From Rhizobiaceae bacterium MnEN-MB40S (GTDB lineage Bacteria; Pseudomonadota; Alphaproteobacteria; Rhizobiales; Rhizobiaceae), in assembly GCA_024343425.1 (NCBI GenBank), contig BRLC01000004.1, forward strand, positions 186,001-250,000: a stretch of DNA of 64,000 bases. Reading direction: 5' to 3'. Positions 1 to 8,528 of this stretch are shown piece after piece. Below the pieces are notes generated by a model. The model saw only the letters and a list, made by a program, of their open reading frames with translations, did no database searches and was not told the DNA's origin. How positions within the stretch are numbered: position 1 is the stretch's first letter; every line of letters begins with the position of its first letter. The translations under genes were made by a program, and so were the position numbers.

Positions 1-3
1 CGA

Positions 4-30
4 TTTATTTTGAACGCACATTCAATAAAG
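4..30. promoter_or_regulatory. Candidate BetI-like operator upstream of choX
   Basis: An AT-rich imperfect palindrome lies about 70 bp before choX: arms TTGAA (10-14) and TTCAA (21-25) around a 6-bp spacer, flanked by TTTATT on the left and TAAA on the right. It resembles, from memory, the TTGAAC...TTCAA core of BetI operators that control choline and betaine genes. The next gene is a choline-binding protein, which makes a choline-responsive repressor site plausible. No regulator gene is visible in the window. Confidence 0.35.
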
Positions 31-98
31 CTTGCAAATTCTCGCTGTTTATGGCGCGATAGGCGGGGAAGTGTAAAACAGAAAAACAGGGGCCCCGC

Positions 99-1043
99 AT
101 GAAGACTATCACAACATCCATACTCGCTTTCGCCATGAGCGCGGCCATCGCCGCCCCGTCTCTGGCGGCGGATCCGGAAAGCTGCGGCACGGTGACCTTC
201 TCCGACGTCGGCTGGACGGACATCACAGCGACCACGGCGGCCACGACCAGCGTTCTGGAAGCGCTTGGTTACGAAGCCGACGTCAAGGTTCTTTCCGTGC
301 CCGTCACCTACACCGCGCTCAAGGAAGGCGATATCGACGTGTTCCTCGGCAACTGGATGCCGACCATGGAAGCCGACATCGCGCCCTACCGCGAAGACGG
401 ATCGGTCGAGACGGTTCGCGAGAACCTCGAAGGCGCGAAATACACGCTTGCGACCAACGCCGCAGGCGCCAAGCTCGGCATCGACGATTTCAGCAAGATT
501 GCCGAAAACAAGGACGCTCTCGACGGCAAGATTTACGGCATCGAGCCCGGAAATGACGGCAATCGCCTGATCCTCGACATGATCTCGTCCGATACGTTCG
601 GCCTGAAGGACTTCGAACTCGTCGAATCGTCCGAGCAGGGCATGCTCGCACAGGTGGCGCGCGACGTGAAGCGCGATCAGCCGATCGTGTTTCTCGGCTG
701 GGCGCCGCATCCGATGAACGCCAATTTCGACCTCACCTACCTTTCAGGCGGCGACGACGTTTTCGGACCCGACTTCGGCGGCGCGACCGTCTACACCAAT
801 GTGCGCGCCGGCTACACCGACGACTGCCCGAATGTCGGCCAGTTCCTGAAGAACCTGAAGTTCACGCTCGCCATGGAAAACGAGATCATGGGCGCGATCC
901 TCGACGACGGCGAAGATCCTCAGGATGCGGCCAAGGCCTGGCTGAAGGCCAATCCGGACGTGCTCGCTCCCTGGCTCGAGGGCGTGACGACGCTCGACGG
1001 CGGCGACGCTATGCCGGCTGTCAAATCCAGCCTCGGTCTCTGA
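99..1043 (+). CDS. choX: Choline/betaine ABC transporter periplasmic binding protein
   Basis: This is the periplasmic ligand-binding component of a quaternary-ammonium ABC importer. The 314-residue product starts with a Sec signal peptide (hydrophobic stretch to about residue 24, cleavage likely after SLAA) and continues as an OpuAC/ProX-type binding domain, with the family segment reading VFLGNWMPTM near residue 82 and FLGWAPHPM near 200, whose aromatic residues line the cationic box. Length matches ChoX (about 310). ATG at 99 follows a purine-rich GGGGCCC leader. choW and choV follow on the same strand after a hairpin terminator, the usual choXWV order of Rhizobiaceae. Choline is the expected main ligand by context, but betaine cannot be excluded. 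Confidence 0.92.
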   Translation: MKTITTSILAFAMSAAIAAPSLAADPESCGTVTFSDVGWTDITATTAATTSVLEALGYEADVKVLSVPVTYTALKEGDIDVFLGNWMPTMEADIAPYREDGSVETVRENLEGAKYTLATNAAGAKLGIDDFSKIAENKDALDGKIYGIEPGNDGNRLILDMISSDTFGLKDFELVESSEQGMLAQVARDVKRDQPIVFLGWAPHPMNANFDLTYLSGGDDVFGPDFGGATVYTNVRAGYTDDCPNVGQFLKNLKFTLAMENEIMGAILDDGEDPQDAAKAWLKANPDVLAPWLEGVTTLDGGDAMPAVKSSLGL

Positions 1044-1059
1044 GGAACATTAGATCACT

Positions 1060-1092
1060 CCGCCCCGGCGTCACCTCCGGGGCGGGTCTTTA
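1060..1092 (+). terminator. Hairpin terminator/attenuator between choX and choW
   Basis: A 9-bp perfect GC-rich stem (CCGCCCCGG at 1060-1068 with CCGGGGCGG at 1077-1085, 8-nt loop) is followed by GTCTTTATT. It lies 17 bp after the choX stop and before choW, where partial termination would give more binding protein than permease, a common arrangement in ABC operons. Confidence 0.7.
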
Positions 1093-1222
1093 TTGTCTGC
1101 AGCCAAAGCGCGCGAACCGCGCCGCAATACTCTCTCGAAACGTTTCAACAAAATGATATGGTGATGCTGGTCCGACATTTTACATTCATGTCGGGGACTA
1201 TCAGGAAAGGCGGGGGCCAGCC

Positions 1223-2059
1223 ATGGAATGGCTGACGGAATACAAGATTCCCATCGGCAAGTGGTCGAAGGCCGTCGTTGACTGGCTCACGGACAACGCC
1301 GACTGGTTTTTCGACGGACTGGCCGAAATTCTCGGAACTGTGATCGACGCCATCATGTGGGTCCTTCAAACCCCGCCGCCACTCGTCGTCATCCTGGCTC
1401 TTACCGCAATCGCCTTCGTCATTCGAAGGTCGTGGCCGATCACCGTCTTTGTCCTTCTCAGCCTGCTCTTTGTGGTCAACCAGGGGTACTGGACGGAAAC
1501 CACGGAAACGCTGACCCTCGTCATGACGGCCTGCATTTTGTGCATGGTGATCGGCGTGCCGGTCGGCATCGCCGCCGCCCACAGGCCGAAACTCTACGCG
1601 GCGCTGCGTCCGGTGCTGGACCTGATGCAGACGCTGCCGAGCTTCGTCTATCTCATCCCTGCGATCATCTTCTTCGGCATCGGCATGGTTCCGGGCCTGA
1701 TCGCCACGGCGATCTTCGTCCTGCCGGCGCCCATTCGCCTGACGCATCTGGGAATCACCTCTACGCCGCAGTCCCTGCTTGAAGCAGGCGAAGCTTTCGG
1801 CGCGACGCCGCGACAGTTGCTCTGGAAAGTAGAACTCCCCTACGCCATGCCGCAAATCATGGCGGGTCTCACCCAGACGATCATGCTGTCGCTTTCGATG
1901 GTCGTGATCGCGGCCCTGGTCGGCGCCGACGGGTTGGGCGTTCCGGTCGTCCGCGCCCTGAACTCAGTCAACACCGCTCTCGGTTTCGAGGCGGGCTTCG
2001 TCATCGTCGTCATCGCCATCGTGCTTGATCGGGTGCTCAGAGCGGGAGACGGCAAATGA
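1223..2059 (+). CDS. choW: Choline/betaine ABC transporter permease
   Basis: Inner-membrane permease of the choline importer. The 278-residue product has about six to seven hydrophobic segments after an amphipathic N-terminus, and the BPD_transp_1 EAA loop around residue 190 (EAGEAFGATPRQLLWKVELP) that docks on the ATPase. It matches ProW/ChoW permeases in length and topology. ATG at 1223 is preceded by GGAAAGGCGGGGG, a strong ribosome-binding region. The stop overlaps the choV start by 4 bp (ATGA), so translation is coupled. It works with ChoX and ChoV. Confidence 0.93.
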   Translation: MEWLTEYKIPIGKWSKAVVDWLTDNADWFFDGLAEILGTVIDAIMWVLQTPPPLVVILALTAIAFVIRRSWPITVFVLLSLLFVVNQGYWTETTETLTLVMTACILCMVIGVPVGIAAAHRPKLYAALRPVLDLMQTLPSFVYLIPAIIFFGIGMVPGLIATAIFVLPAPIRLTHLGITSTPQSLLEAGEAFGATPRQLLWKVELPYAMPQIMAGLTQTIMLSLSMVVIAALVGADGLGVPVVRALNSVNTALGFEAGFVIVVIAIVLDRVLRAGDGK

Positions 2060-3117
2060 TTGGCGATCCGGTGGTTCGTTTCGAGAATGTCGACATCGTC
2101 TTCGGCGACGATCCGGCGTCGGCGCTGCCGATGATAGACCGGGGCGAAAGCCGCGACGCCATCCAGGAAGCGACCGGACAGATCCTTGGCGTCGCCGGCG
2201 CAGAACTCGATGTCATGGAAGGCGAGATCATCGTCCTCATGGGATTGTCCGGCTCAGGCAAATCGACGCTCCTTCGCGCCGTCAACGGCCTCAACCCGGT
2301 CGCGCGCGGACAGACGCTGGTCGACAGCGGGTCCGGTTTCGTCAATCCGCAACAATGTTCGGCGAAAGAACTGCGGAAGCTGAGAACCAACCGCGTCGCC
2401 ATGGTCTTTCAGCAATTCGGACTTTTGCCCTGGCGCACGGTCGAGGACAATGTCGGCTTCGGACTGGAACTCGCAGGCGTTTCCACCGCGGAACGCAAAT
2501 CACGTGTGCGCGAGCAACTCGACCTTGTCGGGCTCTCGCAATGGGCGGATCGCAAGGTCAACGAACTTTCGGGCGGCATGCAGCAGCGCGTCGGTCTTGC
2601 GCGAGCTTTTGCAACCGGCGCGCCCATCCTGCTCATGGACGAGCCCTTTTCAGCGCTCGACCCTCTGATCCGCACGCGTCTGCAGGATGAACTGCTGCAG
2701 CTCCAGGCGCAGTTGCAAAAGACCATCATTTTCGTCAGTCACGATCTCGACGAGGCTTTCCGGATCGGCAATCGCATCGCCATCATGGAAGGCGGCCGGA
2801 TCGTGCAATGCGGCACGCCGCAGGAAATCGTCCAGAACCCGGCCAACGAATACGTCGCGGATTTCGTCGCCAACATGAACCCGCTCTCCATGCTCATCGC
2901 CTCCGACGTCATGGCCGAGGGCATCAGCGAAGCGGCGTCGAAAGACAGCTTTTCGGCAACGGCGGCTCCGGACACGCCGCTGGTCGACATTCTGGATTCG
3001 ATCGCCGCCAAACCCGGCGCCGTGGGGATCGTCAGCAACGGCCGCATCGTCGGTTCGATAACCTCGCAAGACATTGTGAAGGGCTTGACCCGCCACCGCC
3101 AATCTGCCACCGAGTAG
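2056..3117 (+). CDS. choV: Choline/betaine ABC transporter ATP-binding protein
   Basis: ATPase that powers ChoXW uptake. The 353-residue protein has Walker A GLSGSGKST at residues 63-71, Q-loop in VFQQFGLLPWRT, signature LSGGMQQRVGLARA, Walker B ILLMDEPFSALD and H-switch in FVSHDLDEA. The C-terminal part, about residues 240-350, has a CBS-like region, as in ProV/OpuAA where it senses ionic strength. Its start overlaps choW by 4 bp. The CBS region ends compactly and looks like a reduced pair rather than the full osmosensing module, so osmotic gating is uncertain. Confidence 0.94.
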   Translation: MIGDPVVRFENVDIVFGDDPASALPMIDRGESRDAIQEATGQILGVAGAELDVMEGEIIVLMGLSGSGKSTLLRAVNGLNPVARGQTLVDSGSGFVNPQQCSAKELRKLRTNRVAMVFQQFGLLPWRTVEDNVGFGLELAGVSTAERKSRVREQLDLVGLSQWADRKVNELSGGMQQRVGLARAFATGAPILLMDEPFSALDPLIRTRLQDELLQLQAQLQKTIIFVSHDLDEAFRIGNRIAIMEGGRIVQCGTPQEIVQNPANEYVADFVANMNPLSMLIASDVMAEGISEAASKDSFSATAAPDTPLVDILDSIAAKPGAVGIVSNGRIVGSITSQDIVKGLTRHRQSATE

Positions 3118-3201
3118 CCGTCCTGCAGCCGGCTAACGGGCGGCTTCAAACCAACAGTCGCGCCGCGCTCCGGCCACGGAATTCATAGGGAGAGATTCGA
3201 G

Positions 3202-3963
3202 ATGAAAACAGAAGGACAAGCCGCCATTGTCACGGGAGGCGGATCGGGTCTCGGCGCCGGAACTGCGCGCGCGCTTGCCGCCGCCGGCGCCAAGGTCGCC
3301 GTGCTCGACATCAATGCGGAACAGGCCAAATCCGTCGCTGACGAGATCGGCGGAATAGCCCTGACCTGCGATGTCGCAAGCGGACCGAGCGCCGAAGAAG
3401 CGGTCGCAAAGGCCGCCGAGGCGCATGGCGAAGCACGTATTCTCATAAATTGCGCGGGCATCGCCAACGCCGGCCGCATTGTCGGTCGCGAAGGCCCGCA
3501 CGACCTCGACTTGTTTTCCCGGGTGATCAACGTCAATCTCATCGGCTCCTTCAATCTGATGCGACTGGTCGCCGATCGCGCCTCGAAGCTCGATCCGCTT
3601 GACGACAATGAGCGCGCGGTGATCATCTCGACGGCTTCGGTCGCCGCCTTCGACGGCCAGATCGGCCAGGCGGCCTATTCCGCATCCAAGGGCGGCATCC
3701 ATTCCATGACCCTTCCGGCGGCGCGCGAACTCGCCCGTTTCGGCATCCGCGTCATGACGATCGCGCCCGGCATCTTCGGCACGCCGATGCTGATGGGCAT
3801 GACGCAGGAAATCCGCGACAGCCTTGCGGCGGCCGTCCCCTTCCCCTCGCGCCTCGGCACACCGGAAGATTACGCCAGTCTGGTCATGCATATTCTGGAA
3901 AACACCATGCTGAACGGCGAAACGATCCGTCTGGACGGAGCCATTCGCCTGGCGCCCAAGTGA
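3202..3963 (+). CDS. SDR-family 3-hydroxyacyl-CoA/17-beta-HSD10-like dehydrogenase
   Basis: Classical short-chain dehydrogenase of 253 residues with nucleotide motif TGGGSGLGAG near the N-terminus, NCAG, an active-site Ser in ISTASVAAF and the catalytic YSASK pair. Overall it resembles type-2 3-hydroxyacyl-CoA dehydrogenase (HSD10), which oxidises 3-hydroxyacyl-CoA with NAD+, including branched-chain intermediates. A GGGAGAGATTCGAG ribosome site precedes ATG 3202. A CaiB/AMACR-type gene starts 1 bp after the stop, so the two probably handle the same acyl-CoA substrate. The exact substrate is not visible. Confidence 0.85.
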   Translation: MKTEGQAAIVTGGGSGLGAGTARALAAAGAKVAVLDINAEQAKSVADEIGGIALTCDVASGPSAEEAVAKAAEAHGEARILINCAGIANAGRIVGREGPHDLDLFSRVINVNLIGSFNLMRLVADRASKLDPLDDNERAVIISTASVAAFDGQIGQAAYSASKGGIHSMTLPAARELARFGIRVMTIAPGIFGTPMLMGMTQEIRDSLAAAVPFPSRLGTPEDYASLVMHILENTMLNGETIRLDGAIRLAPK

Positions 3964-3964
3964 C

Positions 3965-4990
3965 ATGAAGGGACCGCTCGACGGCATCAAAATCGTCGAG
4001 ATGGCGGGCCTCGGGCCCGCCCCGTTCGCCTGTTATCTTCTGGCCGGCATGGGCGCCCAGGTCACGCGCATCGAAGCGGCCAGGCGCGCTGCGACCTTTA
4101 TAAAGCTGAATCCTGAAACCAACCCCGATATTCTGTTGCGGGAGATCCGCGAGATCGACCTCAAATCGCCGGACGGACATGACGAGGCGATGCGTCTTAT
4201 AGAGGCGGCCGACGTGCTGGTGGAAGGCTTTCGACCAGGCGTCATGGAGCGGCTCGGCCTTGGCCCCGAGCCTGCGCATAAGGTCAATCCGGGCCTGATC
4301 TACGCTCGCATGACAGGATACGGTCAGGACGGACCGATGTCCGCGACCGCCGGGCACGATCTGAATTATATCGCCATGTCGGGCGTGCTCTCCCTCATCG
4401 GCCGCAAGAATGCTCCCCCGACGCCGCCACTCAATCTCGTCGGCGATTACGCCGGCGGTACGATGATGCTCGTCACCGGCGTGCTGGCGGCGCTCTTCGA
4501 GCGTGTCCGCACCGGTCGGGGACAGGTCATCGATGCGGCCATGGTGGAAGGTTCGGCGCTTCTTGCCACCCCGATCTTCTCTTTCATCGCCTCCGGCATG
4601 TGGAATGTCGACAAACGCGGCGAAAACCTGCTCGACAGCGGCTGTCCCTTCTACGATTGCTATGAAACCGCCGACGCGAAATTCGTCGCCGTGGCGCCGC
4701 TCGAGCCGCAGTTCTTCGCAAATCTCGTTGATACGCTCGGTCTCGACACCGAATGGAAAAAGGCGCAATACGACCAAACCCGCTGGGACGAATTGAGGCG
4801 GCTTCTGGGCGATACATTCGCACGAAGACAGCGGGACGAATGGGAAGCAATTTTTACCGGGATCGACGCCTGCGTGACGCCCGTTCTTTCGCCCGGGGAA
4901 GCAGCGTCCCATCCGCACAACCAGGCACGAAACAGTTTTACGTCGCAAAATGGCGTGATGCCGGGATCCGCGCCGAAATTCAAGAGTTAG
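3965..4990 (+). CDS. CaiB/BaiF family protein, alpha-methylacyl-CoA racemase type
   Basis: Family III CoA-transferase fold. Of its 341 residues, His131 in AGHDLNY and Asp161 in LVGDYAGG match the catalytic His/Asp pair of alpha-methylacyl-CoA racemases, which epimerise 2-methylacyl-CoAs before beta-oxidation. The N-terminal LDGIKIVEMAGLGPAPF is typical. The C-terminus is somewhat shorter than the usual 360-380 residues. It lies 1 bp after an HSD10-like SDR and 3 bp before a HugZ-like gene, in one operon. Racemase is favoured over CoA-transferase because of the conserved pair; the substrate is inferred to be a branched-chain acyl-CoA. Confidence 0.85.
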   Translation: MKGPLDGIKIVEMAGLGPAPFACYLLAGMGAQVTRIEAARRAATFIKLNPETNPDILLREIREIDLKSPDGHDEAMRLIEAADVLVEGFRPGVMERLGLGPEPAHKVNPGLIYARMTGYGQDGPMSATAGHDLNYIAMSGVLSLIGRKNAPPTPPLNLVGDYAGGTMMLVTGVLAALFERVRTGRGQVIDAAMVEGSALLATPIFSFIASGMWNVDKRGENLLDSGCPFYDCYETADAKFVAVAPLEPQFFANLVDTLGLDTEWKKAQYDQTRWDELRRLLGDTFARRQRDEWEAIFTGIDACVTPVLSPGEAASHPHNQARNSFTSQNGVMPGSAPKFKS

Positions 4991-4993
4991 GCA

Positions 4994-5782
4994 ATGGCGG
5001 AGACAAAGGCCACCATTCTCGAAACGGACGAACAGGCGCGCGCGCTGGCGACGCGGCTTGTCCGCACCGCACGCTTCGGCGCGCTTGCGGTTTTGCACGC
5101 CGACAGCGGCGCCCCCTTCGCCAGCCGTGTGGCTGTCGCGACAGCGTGCGACGGCGTTCCGGTGATCCTCGTGTCCCGCCTGTCGGAGCATACCTCCGGT
5201 CTGCTCGCGGATCAGCGTTCGAGCCTGCTCGTCGGTGAGCCCGGCAAGGGCGATCCGCTGGCCCATCCCCGCATCAGCCTTGTCTGTTCCGCAATCAGGA
5301 TCGACCGCGACGATCCCCGTCACGCTTCCATTCGAAGCCGTTTCCTCAGACGCCATCCCAAATCGGCGCTCTACGCCGATTTCGCGGATTTCCTGTTCTT
5401 TCGACTGGAGCCGTTGTCCGCCAGCCTGAATGGCGGCTTTGGCAAGGCTTACCGGCTTGCGCCCGACGACATCCGCATCGATTCGCCGGCGAACGAGGAA
5501 CTCGCCGCGATGGAAGAACGCGCGGTCGAACACATGAACGAAGACCACTCGGACGCCGTCGATCTCTACGCCAAAGTGCTCGCCCGACAAAGCGGCGACG
5601 GCTGGAAACTGGCGACCGTCGATGCGGCGGGTTTTGATATGATTCGCTCTGAGCGCGTCAGTCGTGTAGAATTCAACCCAATTTTGAAGACCGCGGCCCA
5701 ATTGAGGCCTGAACTGGTGACGCTCGCCCAAAAGGCGCGAAAAACAATGGATAATCAATTGAACGATGACGGCAGTAATTGA
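4994..5782 (+). CDS. HugZ-like pyridoxamine-5'-phosphate oxidase-fold protein with DUF2470 domain
   Basis: A 262-residue protein with an N-terminal FMN-binding split barrel (roughly residues 10-155) and a C-terminal DUF2470-like domain (about 170-255) marked by HMNEDHSDAVDLYA. This architecture is shared by HugZ/HutZ-type heme-utilisation or heme-degradation proteins and related flavoproteins of unknown function. It has no signal peptide, so it is cytoplasmic. The gene overlaps the following ArsR-family regulator by 17 bp. SqrR-type ArsR proteins can bind heme, which gives weak support for a heme or redox role. The enzymatic reaction is not established. Confidence 0.8.
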   Translation: MAETKATILETDEQARALATRLVRTARFGALAVLHADSGAPFASRVAVATACDGVPVILVSRLSEHTSGLLADQRSSLLVGEPGKGDPLAHPRISLVCSAIRIDRDDPRHASIRSRFLRRHPKSALYADFADFLFFRLEPLSASLNGGFGKAYRLAPDDIRIDSPANEELAAMEERAVEHMNEDHSDAVDLYAKVLARQSGDGWKLATVDAAGFDMIRSERVSRVEFNPILKTAAQLRPELVTLAQKARKTMDNQLNDDGSN

Positions 5783-6107
5783 CGAAGAAATGATTCTCGA
5801 CACGGAGAAACTGGAGGAGAACGCCGAAAAGGCGGCCTGCCTGCTGGGCGCCATGGCGAACGCAAACCGGCTTCTCGTGCTCTGCAACCTGGTAAAAGGC
5901 GAAATGTCAGTGAATGCGCTGGCCGAAAACGTCAATCTCAGCCAGTCGGCGCTTTCCCAGCATCTGGCGAAGCTCCGTGCGCTCGATCTCGTGAAAACGC
6001 GCCGGGAGGCGCAGACGATCTATTATTCGATCGCCTCCCACGAAGTCAGCGCAGTTCTCGAAACGCTCTACGCTCTTTATTGCGCGCCGGTGCTTGAGCC
6101 GGCCTGA
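5766..6107 (+). CDS. ArsR/SmtB-family regulator of the BigR/SqrR thiol-sensing type
   Basis: A 113-residue winged-helix repressor with recognition helix QSALSQHLAKLRALDLV and wing TRREAQTIYYSI. It lacks the classical metal-box Cys pairs, but has Cys40 (LLVLCNLV) and Cys106 (LYALYCAP) at the positions where BigR/SqrR carry the two cysteines that form the sulfur-bridged or disulfide switch; Cys25 is extra. It overlaps the HugZ-like gene by 17 bp and likely autoregulates this operon. Response to persulfide, redox state or heme is an inference from family members. It converges on the GNAT gene 6 bp downstream. Confidence 0.85.
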   Translation: MTAVIDEEMILDTEKLEENAEKAACLLGAMANANRLLVLCNLVKGEMSVNALAENVNLSQSALSQHLAKLRALDLVKTRREAQTIYYSIASHEVSAVLETLYALYCAPVLEPA

Positions 6108-6113
6108 TCCACA

Positions 6114-6569
6114 TCAGCGCTGATATTTGATGAACGGAGTGAGCGCGCCGATCCGGTCATAGAGCTTGCGCGCCTGCGTATTGAATTCCTGGGTTAGCCA
6201 GTAGACCGACGGACACCCTTCAGCATCGGCGGCGCTGTATACGGCTTCGATCAGCGCGCGCCCAACGCCTTGTCCCCTCGCCTCAGGATCTGCGTAGAGG
6301 TCCTGCAGGTAACAGACATTCTCGATGCGCCAGCCATGCCTGTGAAACAGGAAATGCACGATCCCGACCGGCTTGTTGTCCAGCTCGGCGATCAGCCCGC
6401 GATACTCATTCGGCGCGCCGGCGTTGCCCGCCAGCATCCGATCAAAAGACGATCGGTAGACCTCTTCACCCACTGACGTTTCGTAAAACTCCAGATAGGC
6501 CGTCCACAACCGCCGCCATTCAGGCTCGTCGGACGGCTCGAGAGGGCGGATGACAAGGTTCGGGTTCAT
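6114..6569 (-). CDS. GNAT-family N-acetyltransferase
   Basis: A 151-residue acetyl-CoA dependent acyltransferase. The acetyl-CoA-binding loop is seen as DPEARGQGVGRALIEAV, preceded by the VCYLQDLYV-like strand (VCYLQDLYAD), and the C-terminal strand reads LTQEFNTQARKLYDRIG, all standard GNAT features. The substrate is unknown. It is a single gene on the minus strand, converging with the ArsR gene and divergent from the nucleoside hydrolase across a 162-bp promoter region. Confidence 0.88.
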   Translation of the reverse strand: MNPNLVIRPLEPSDEPEWRRLWTAYLEFYETSVGEEVYRSSFDRMLAGNAGAPNEYRGLIAELDNKPVGIVHFLFHRHGWRIENVCYLQDLYADPEARGQGVGRALIEAVYSAADAEGCPSVYWLTQEFNTQARKLYDRIGALTPFIKYQR

Positions 6570-6731
6570 GATCGGCGGTGGCCTCCTTGATGCATCAGCT
6601 CAGTGTTATTTCAAAAAGGGCGGCGGTTGAAGCCCGCCAGCAGCTTCCGGCTTTGCGGAAGGTGTTGACCTGGCAATCAAGATCGGCCACTACCGGTCTC
6701 TCTTTTCTTCGGGACACGAGGGATCCGCACC

Positions 6732-7688
6732 ATGAAACACAAGGTAGTTATCGATACCGATCCGGGTATCGACGATACGATGGCCATTGCCTATGCGGTC
6801 GCCCATCCGGAAATCGACCTTTTGGGACTGACCACGATCTTCGGCAACGTCTCCGCCGCGGAGGCAACGCGCAACGCCTTGTGCCTCCTCGATTTCTTCG
6901 GCCACAACGCCGACGTCGCCCAGGGCGAATCCCGGCCGCTGGAAATCAATCCCAATCCCCATTCCTACTATGTGCATGGCCATAACGGCCTGGGAGACAT
7001 CGACCTGGACGCGCCAAAAAGACGCGCCGTCGATCAAAGCGCCGCCGAATACCTCGTTGAGATCACCCGCAAAATGCCGGGCGAAATCAACATCTGCGCG
7101 GTCGGACCGCTGACCAATCTGGCAAAGGCGCTGGAACTCGACCCGACGATCACGCAGCGCGTCAAGTCGGTGGTGGTAATGGGCGGAGCCGTCTATCGCC
7201 GTGGCAACGTTTCGCCCGTGGCCGAGGCGAATATATGGAACGATCCGCATGCCGCCGACGCCGTGTTCGCGGCGGACTGGCCGCTCGTTCTGGCGCCGCT
7301 GGACGTGACGACGCCGGTCGTCCTGTCACCCTCGTTCTTTGCCGATCTGCGAAGCGCAAACTCAAGGGTCGGAGGACTGCTGGCCGACATGGCGCAGTTC
7401 TACACCCGATTTTACCGCAGCCACAGCGGCATCGAAGGATGTATTCCGCATGACGTGATGGCTTTGTCCTGGCTCACCATACCCGGCGTCTACCGGCAGC
7501 AGCGCGGCTCCATGGCCGTCACCACACAGGGACCAGGCATCGGGCAGACGTTGTTCCAGCCAACCGGCCGGCGATCGGTCGATCCGATGTGGATGGAACG
7601 GCCGCAGCACACGGCCCTTGTCGAGATCGATCCGGGCTTCTTCACCGCCGATTACTTTAGCGCCATCGTCGGGCTGAAGGAACACTGA
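6732..7688 (+). CDS. Inosine/uridine-preferring nucleoside hydrolase
   Basis: Calcium-dependent N-ribohydrolase (IUNH family) that splits nucleosides into base and ribose. The 318-residue protein begins with the diagnostic VVIDTDPGIDD, whose Asp10, Asp14 and Asp15 bind Ca2+, and contains HGHNGLGD and ICAVGPLTNLAKAL, which are family signatures. No signal peptide is present, so it is cytoplasmic. It stands alone on the plus strand with its own promoter region upstream. It may feed purine bases to the purine-catabolic cluster at the far end of the window, but there is no direct link. Confidence 0.93.
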   Translation: MKHKVVIDTDPGIDDTMAIAYAVAHPEIDLLGLTTIFGNVSAAEATRNALCLLDFFGHNADVAQGESRPLEINPNPHSYYVHGHNGLGDIDLDAPKRRAVDQSAAEYLVEITRKMPGEINICAVGPLTNLAKALELDPTITQRVKSVVVMGGAVYRRGNVSPVAEANIWNDPHAADAVFAADWPLVLAPLDVTTPVVLSPSFFADLRSANSRVGGLLADMAQFYTRFYRSHSGIEGCIPHDVMALSWLTIPGVYRQQRGSMAVTTQGPGIGQTLFQPTGRRSVDPMWMERPQHTALVEIDPGFFTADYFSAIVGLKEH

Positions 7689-7732
7689 AGACGCAAGGCT
7701 GACAGAGCTGCAGACAGTCGCAACGGGTTGTT

Positions 7733-8527
7733 TCAATAACCGGTCAGGCCGCCATCGACATGAAGCGTCTGTCCGGTCATGAAGCTGTTGTGCGGCGAAG
7801 ACGCGAAGACGAAGACTTCCACGACCTCGTCCACCTCGGCGAGCCGGGCCATCGGTATCCCTCTGACCATCTGCTCCTCCGTGAGCACCTTGCCGCGCAC
7901 GTTCTGGCCGAGCTGGCTCGTCGCCATGGGCGTGCGCGCAAAGGACGGACAGACCGCATTGATGCGCACGCCAAGGCGCGCATATTCCTGTGCGACGGAA
8001 CGGGTCAGGCCGACCACGCCGTGCTTGGCCGCCGCGTAGACCGAAAGACCGGAAGCGCCGGTGACACCGGCGACGGAAGCGACATTGACGATGACGCCGC
8101 CCTGTCCGGTTGTCCTGAACTGGTTCTCCATCGCGGGCAGCTGATGTTTGAGGGCGTAGAAGACACCCATCAGATCAACGTCGATGACGTGGCGCGCCTC
8201 CTCGGAGCCGATCTTCGGAAGTTTTGTAAATCCGTCCTGGACGATTCCCGCATTGTTGAGGGCGACGTCAAGCCGTCCAAACCGCTCCAGCGCCAACGAA
8301 ACAAGCTGTTCCGACAGGCCCTCGTCGGCGACATCGCCGGCAAGAAACGCGATCTCGGCGCCGGTTTCCTGATTGACCTGATCGACCGTCGTTTGCAGCG
8401 CCTGCGCCTTGTAGTCCGAGAGGACAAGATTCGCCCCCTCGGCCGCATAGCGGCGCGCCGCCGCGCTGCCGAAACCACCGCCTGCGCCGGTTATCAGAAC
8501 TGTCGCCCCTTCGAATAGTCCGCTCAC
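7733..8527 (-). CDS. SDR-family oxidoreductase
   Basis: Classical short-chain dehydrogenase of 264 residues with cofactor motif ITGAGGGFG, NNAG at the expected place, active-site VNVASVAGVTG and YAAAK. The start is taken as GTG at 8527, 1 bp after the stop of the upstream kinase-like gene and behind a GGGAGGGAG ribosome site; extending the frame upstream would run it into the kinase gene and add unconserved residues. It is the last gene of an SDR-APH-SDR transcript. Probable role: oxidation or reduction of a hydroxyacyl intermediate; the substrate is unknown. Confidence 0.87.
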   Translation of the reverse strand: MSGLFEGATVLITGAGGGFGSAAARRYAAEGANLVLSDYKAQALQTTVDQVNQETGAEIAFLAGDVADEGLSEQLVSLALERFGRLDVALNNAGIVQDGFTKLPKIGSEEARHVIDVDLMGVFYALKHQLPAMENQFRTTGQGGVIVNVASVAGVTGASGLSVYAAAKHGVVGLTRSVAQEYARLGVRINAVCPSFARTPMATSQLGQNVRGKVLTEEQMVRGIPMARLAEVDEVVEVFVFASSPHNSFMTGQTLHVDGGLTGY

Positions 8528-8528
8528 G

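Noticed and set aside
3884-5935. 683-codon reverse-strand frame opposite the CaiB and HugZ-like genes
   Set aside because: The plus-strand genes have intact motifs and tight operon spacing; the reverse frame shows no domain and skewed composition typical of antisense shadows in GC-rich DNA.
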